Source: Sulfuritalea sp. (GTDB lineage Bacteria; Pseudomonadota; Gammaproteobacteria; Burkholderiales; Rhodocyclaceae). From it: 64,000 nucleotides of DNA. The notes below the pieces were generated by a model, which made no database searches, was not told the DNA's origin, and was given only the letters and a program-made list of their open reading frames with translations. The stretch lies in assembly GCA_016710465.1 (NCBI GenBank), contig JADJVS010000015.1, positions 62,001-126,000 of the forward strand, in the 5' to 3' direction. Below, piece after piece: positions 60,766-64,000 of the stretch (its first letter is position 1; each line of letters begins with the position of its first letter). The position numbers and the translations under genes were made by a program.

Positions 60766-62556
60766 ATGGGCCAGTATGCTGCCCCCCTGCGCGACATGCA
60801 TTTCGTGCTGCACGAGCTGCTCGACGTCAGCAACGAACTCAAGACCCTGCCGGCCCACGCCGAAGTGGATGCCGATACCATCAACGCGGTGCTCGAGGAG
60901 GCCGGCAAGTTCGCCGCCAAGGTGTTGCACCCGCTGAACGCCGTCGGCGACCGCGAGGGATGCACCCTCGACCGTACTACCCACGAGGTCGCCACCCCGA
61001 GCGGTTTCAAGGAGGCCTACCGGCAGTATGTCGACGGCGGCTGGCCGGCCTTGCCCTGCGATCCCGAGTACGGCGGACAGGGCCTGCCCATCGTGCTGCA
61101 GAACTCGGTGGCGGAAATGTTCAATTCGGCCAACCAGGCCTGGTACATGTATCCCGGCCTCTCCCACGGCGCCTACGAATGCCTGCACGAGCACGGCACG
61201 CCGGAGCAGAAGGCGCTCTACTTGCCGAAGCTGGTTTCGGGGGAATGGACCGGCACCATGTGCCTGACCGAGCCGCACTGCGGCACGGACCTCGGGCTGC
61301 TGCGCACCAAGGCCGTGCCGAACACGGACGGCTCCTGGTCGATCACCGGCAACAAGATCTTCATTTCCGCCGGCGAACACGGCATGTCGGGCAACATCCT
61401 GCACCTGGTGCTGGCGCGGATTCCCGATGCTCCCGTGGGGACGAAGGGAATCTCGCTGTTCCTGGTGCCGAAGTTCCTGCCCGATGCCGCCGGCAACCCG
61501 GGCGCGCGCAACCCGATCCACTGCGACGCGCTCGAAGACAAGATGGGCATCCATGGCAATTCGACCTGCCAGATCAGCCTCGACGGTGCCACCGGCTGGA
61601 TGATCGGCGAGCCGAACAAGGGCCTCAACGCGATGTTCGTGATGATGAACGCCGCGCGCCTCGGCGTCGGCATGCAGTCGCTGGGCCTGACCGAGGCGGC
61701 CTACCAGAACGCGCTGGCCTACGCCCGGGAGCGCCTGCAGATGCGCAGCCTCTCCGGCGTCAAGGCGCCCGAGCAGGCCGCCGACCCGATCATCGTCCAT
61801 CCCGACGTGCGGCGCATGCTGCTTACCGCCAAGGCCTATGCCGAGGGCGGCCGGGCGTTCTCCTCCTTCGTCGCCCTGATGATCGATCGCGAACTGAATC
61901 ATCCGGATGAGGCGGTGCGCAAGGATGCCGCCGACATGGTGGCGCTGCTGACGCCGATCATCAAGGCCTTCATGACCGACAACGGCTGGATCGCCACCTC
62001 GGAGGCGATGCAGGTGCACGGCGGCCACGGCTACATCACCGGCACCGGCATCGAGCAGTACGTGCGCGATGCCCGCATCAACATGATTTACGAAGGCACC
62101 AACACCATCCAGTCGCTCGACCTGCTCGGACGCAAGATCCTGATGGACAACGGCGCCAAGCTGAAGAAGTTCGGCGCCCTGGTGCAGGCCTTGGTCGAGG
62201 AAAACGGCACCGACGAGGCCATGAGCGAGTTCATCACGCCGCTGGCCGATCTGGGCGACAAGGTCAGCAAGCTGACCATGGAAATCGGCATGAAAGCCTT
62301 CCAGAACCAGGACGAAGTCGGCGCCGCCGCGGTGCCCTACCTGCGCGTGGTCGGCCATCTGGTCTACAGTTACTTCTTCGCCCGCATGGCGAAGATCGCT
62401 CTGGAGAAACAGCATTCGGGCGATACGTTCTACAAGGCCAAGCTGGCCACGGCGCGCTTCTACTTCGCCCGCCTGCTGCCGGAAACCGCGATGCTGATCC
62501 GCCAGGCGCGCGCCGGCGCCAAGTCGCTGCTTGAACTCGAAGCTGAGCTATTCTGA
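60766..62556 (+). CDS. acyl-CoA dehydrogenase, DmdC-like long form
   Basis: A 596-residue acyl-CoA dehydrogenase with the extra C-terminal domain of the DmdC (3-methylmercaptopropionyl-CoA dehydrogenase) type. MCLTEPHCGTDLGLLRT and the catalytic region YEGTNTIQSLDLLGRKI (Glu near 442) are present. A GAGGAGA ribosome binding site precedes the ATG at 60766. Substrate assignment by name is uncertain: such genes also serve medium- and long-chain beta-oxidation, consistent with the next gene. Confidence 0.92.
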   Translation: MGQYAAPLRDMHFVLHELLDVSNELKTLPAHAEVDADTINAVLEEAGKFAAKVLHPLNAVGDREGCTLDRTTHEVATPSGFKEAYRQYVDGGWPALPCDPEYGGQGLPIVLQNSVAEMFNSANQAWYMYPGLSHGAYECLHEHGTPEQKALYLPKLVSGEWTGTMCLTEPHCGTDLGLLRTKAVPNTDGSWSITGNKIFISAGEHGMSGNILHLVLARIPDAPVGTKGISLFLVPKFLPDAAGNPGARNPIHCDALEDKMGIHGNSTCQISLDGATGWMIGEPNKGLNAMFVMMNAARLGVGMQSLGLTEAAYQNALAYARERLQMRSLSGVKAPEQAADPIIVHPDVRRMLLTAKAYAEGGRAFSSFVALMIDRELNHPDEAVRKDAADMVALLTPIIKAFMTDNGWIATSEAMQVHGGHGYITGTGIEQYVRDARINMIYEGTNTIQSLDLLGRKILMDNGAKLKKFGALVQALVEENGTDEAMSEFITPLADLGDKVSKLTMEIGMKAFQNQDEVGAAAVPYLRVVGHLVYSYFFARMAKIALEKQHSGDTFYKAKLATARFYFARLLPETAMLIRQARAGAKSLLELEAELF

Positions 62557-62567
62557 AAGCCAAGTTC

Positions 62568-62636
62568 CGTCATTCCGGCGAACGCCGGAATCCAGTGCAG
62601 CGAAAGGCCTGGACCCCGGCCTTCGCCGGGGTGACG
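62568..62636. repeat. REP-like palindromic pair between beta-oxidation genes
   Basis: Left arm CGTCATTCCGGCGAACGCCG plus GAATCCAG, right arm CTGGACCCCGGCCTTCGCCG plus GGGTGACG, with about 13 bp between. Same family as at 23202 and 44773. Confidence 0.85.
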
Positions 62637-62672
62637 AATGAATAAGCGCGTTGTCAATAGTAAAGGAGCATC

Positions 62673-64000
62673 ATGAGCAATTTCATCGTCAGGAAAGTCG
62701 CCGTCCTCGGCGCCGGCGTCATGGGCGCGCAGATCGCCGCCCACTGCGTCAATGCCAAAGTCCCCGTGGTTTTGTTCGACCTGCCGGCACCGGCCGGCCC
62801 CAAGAACGGCATCGTGTTGAAAGCCATCGAGGGCCTCAAAAAACTCAGCCCGGCGCCGCTGGGCAACAAGGACGATGCTGCTTGCATCGAGGTCGCCAAC
62901 TATGACGACAACCTCGAACTGCTGAAGGGCTGCGACCTGATCATCGAGGCCATCGCCGAACGCATGGACTGGAAGCACGACCTGTACAAGAAGGTCGCCC
63001 CCTTCATCGCGCCGAATGCGATCTTCGCCTCCAATACCTCGGGCCTGTCGATCACGGCGCTGTCCGACGGTTTCGGTGCGGAACTCAAAGCGCGCTTCTG
63101 CGGCGTGCATTTCTTTAACCCGCCGCGCTACATGCATCTGGTCGAACTGATCCCGACCGCCACGACCAAGGCTGAGATCCTCGACCAGCTCGAAGGCTTC
63201 CTTGTCACCACCCTCGGCAAGGGCGTGGTGCGCGCCAAGGACACGCCCAACTTCATCGCCAACCGCGTCGGCGTCTTCAGCATGATGGCCACCATCCATG
63301 AGGCGGAGAAGTTCGGCCTGAGTTGCGATGTGGTCGACGACCTCACCGGCGCCAAGCTCGGCCGCGCCAAGTCAGGCACCTTCCGCACTGCCGACGTGGT
63401 GGGCCTAGACACCATGGGCCACGTCATCAAGACCATGCAGGACACGCTGCCCGACGATCCCTTTGCGGCCATCTACAAGACGCCCGACGTGCTGACCAGG
63501 CTCGTCGCTGCGGGTGCCTTGGGGCAGAAGACCGGCGCCGGCTTCTACAAGAAGGTCGGCCGCGAAGTGCAGCGCCTGGATTTCGCCACAGGCCAGTACG
63601 TGGCCGGCGGCGGCAAGGCCGATGACCTCGTGGTGCGCATCCTCAAGGAAAAGGATCCGGCCAAGCGCATGAAGGCGCTGCGCGACTCCACCCACCCGCA
63701 GGCGCAATTCCTCTGGGCCATCTTCCGCGATGCCTTCCATTACATCGCCGTGCATCTGGAAGCCATTGCCGACAACGCGCGCGACATCGACTTCGCCATG
63801 CGCTGGGGTTTCGGCCAGAAGCTCGGCCCCTTCGAGACCTGGCAGGCCGCGGGCTGGCAGCAGGTCGCCGGCTGGGTCAAGGACGACATCGATGCCGGCA
63901 AGGCGCTTTGTGCCGCGCCGTTGCCGGCCTGGGTGTTCGATGGCCCCGTGGTGGAAAATGCGGGAGTTCATGCCGCCGACGGCTCCTGGTCGCCGGCACG
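62673..64000 (+). CDS. 3-hydroxyacyl-CoA dehydrogenase (FadB/FadN-type), 3' end beyond window
   Basis: The N-terminal 442 codons are visible. The Rossmann motif VAVLGAGVMGAQIAAHC is at the start and the catalytic His is in HFFNPPRYMHLVELIP. A second dehydrogenase C-terminal part follows (FGQKLGPFETWQAAGW). An enoyl-CoA hydratase domain may follow outside the window, as in FadN-type proteins. AAGGAG lies before the ATG. It follows the acyl-CoA dehydrogenase gene and should act in the same beta-oxidation pathway. Confidence 0.92.
   Translation, partial: MSNFIVRKVAVLGAGVMGAQIAAHCVNAKVPVVLFDLPAPAGPKNGIVLKAIEGLKKLSPAPLGNKDDAACIEVANYDDNLELLKGCDLIIEAIAERMDWKHDLYKKVAPFIAPNAIFASNTSGLSITALSDGFGAELKARFCGVHFFNPPRYMHLVELIPTATTKAEILDQLEGFLVTTLGKGVVRAKDTPNFIANRVGVFSMMATIHEAEKFGLSCDVVDDLTGAKLGRAKSGTFRTADVVGLDTMGHVIKTMQDTLPDDPFAAIYKTPDVLTRLVAAGALGQKTGAGFYKKVGREVQRLDFATGQYVAGGGKADDLVVRILKEKDPAKRMKALRDSTHPQAQFLWAIFRDAFHYIAVHLEAIADNARDIDFAMRWGFGQKLGPFETWQAAGWQQVAGWVKDDIDAGKALCAAPLPAWVFDGPVVENAGVHAADGSWSPA

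Noticed and set aside
62316..62336. GAAGTCGGCGCCGCCGCGGT in the acyl-CoA dehydrogenase gene
   Set aside because: The core diverges after the first ten bases and the middle of the element is not preserved; treated as GC-rich coincidence.

Overview
The window is a GC-rich, densely packed stretch of chromosome from a proteobacterium. The gene set points to a facultative sulfur-oxidising betaproteobacterium of the Rhodocyclales/Sulfuritalea type: a complete oxidative (reverse) dissimilatory sulfite reductase locus with dsrL and dsrEFH, an Rnf complex, a large pyruvate:ferredoxin oxidoreductase and an aerobic phenylacetyl-CoA epoxidase operon. The taxon is inferred from gene content and protein character only; there is no rRNA or tRNA gene to anchor it.

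Layout. 1-5.7 kb: NUDIX hydrolase, a NarX/NarL-like two-component pair, glutathione transferase, DsbA-like protein, a VapC/Phd toxin-antitoxin pair and a quinone oxidoreductase. 5.7-8 kb: an accessory patch with a lower-GC PIN-domain gene and a HigBA pair whose toxin is frameshifted. 8-15.6 kb: many small stress or housekeeping genes, often overlapping by ATGA/GTGA. 15.9-28.4 kb: rnfB-nifJ-rnfCDGEA, a small cysteine-rich membrane protein, a ferredoxin-NADP reductase-like protein and a double CZB-domain protein. 28.4-42.8 kb, minus strand: dsrABEFHCMKLJOPNR followed by cobA (siroheme methyltransferase) and a diguanylate cyclase. 43.0-48.2 kb, plus strand and divergent from dsrA: a 79-aa unknown, an orphan Cas6/Cmx6-like protein, a tandem TusA, a cysteine-free DsrC paralogue, an unknown, a TauD-like dioxygenase, an HDOD protein and an MBL hydrolase. 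48.2-52 kb: paaABCDE behind a strong promoter with a long palindrome. 52-64 kb: lipoprotein, rhodanese, a large hybrid histidine kinase, IclR regulator, exonuclease, isochorismatase-like hydrolase, acyl-CoA dehydrogenase and a 3-hydroxyacyl-CoA dehydrogenase cut by the window end.

How it works together. DsrEFH and DsrC relay sulfane sulfur to DsrAB. DsrMKJOP couples the DsrC trisulfide/thiol cycle to the membrane. DsrL supplies or accepts NAD(P)H electrons. DsrN and CobA serve siroheme synthesis and amidation. NifJ inside the rnf operon implies ferredoxin exchange between pyruvate and NADH at the membrane. The paa operon and the beta-oxidation genes feed aromatic and acyl carbon into CoA intermediates.

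Most interesting signals: (1) a Cas6-family protein with no CRISPR array or other cas gene, embedded with TusA- and DsrC-type sulfur-relay genes beside dsrA; (2) a dispersed element of about 27 bp, open in all six frames, found in intergenic DNA and in frame inside several genes (nifJ, rnfG, dsrJ, quinone oxidoreductase, paaC, paaE); (3) a second, palindromic REP-like family at four intergenic sites.
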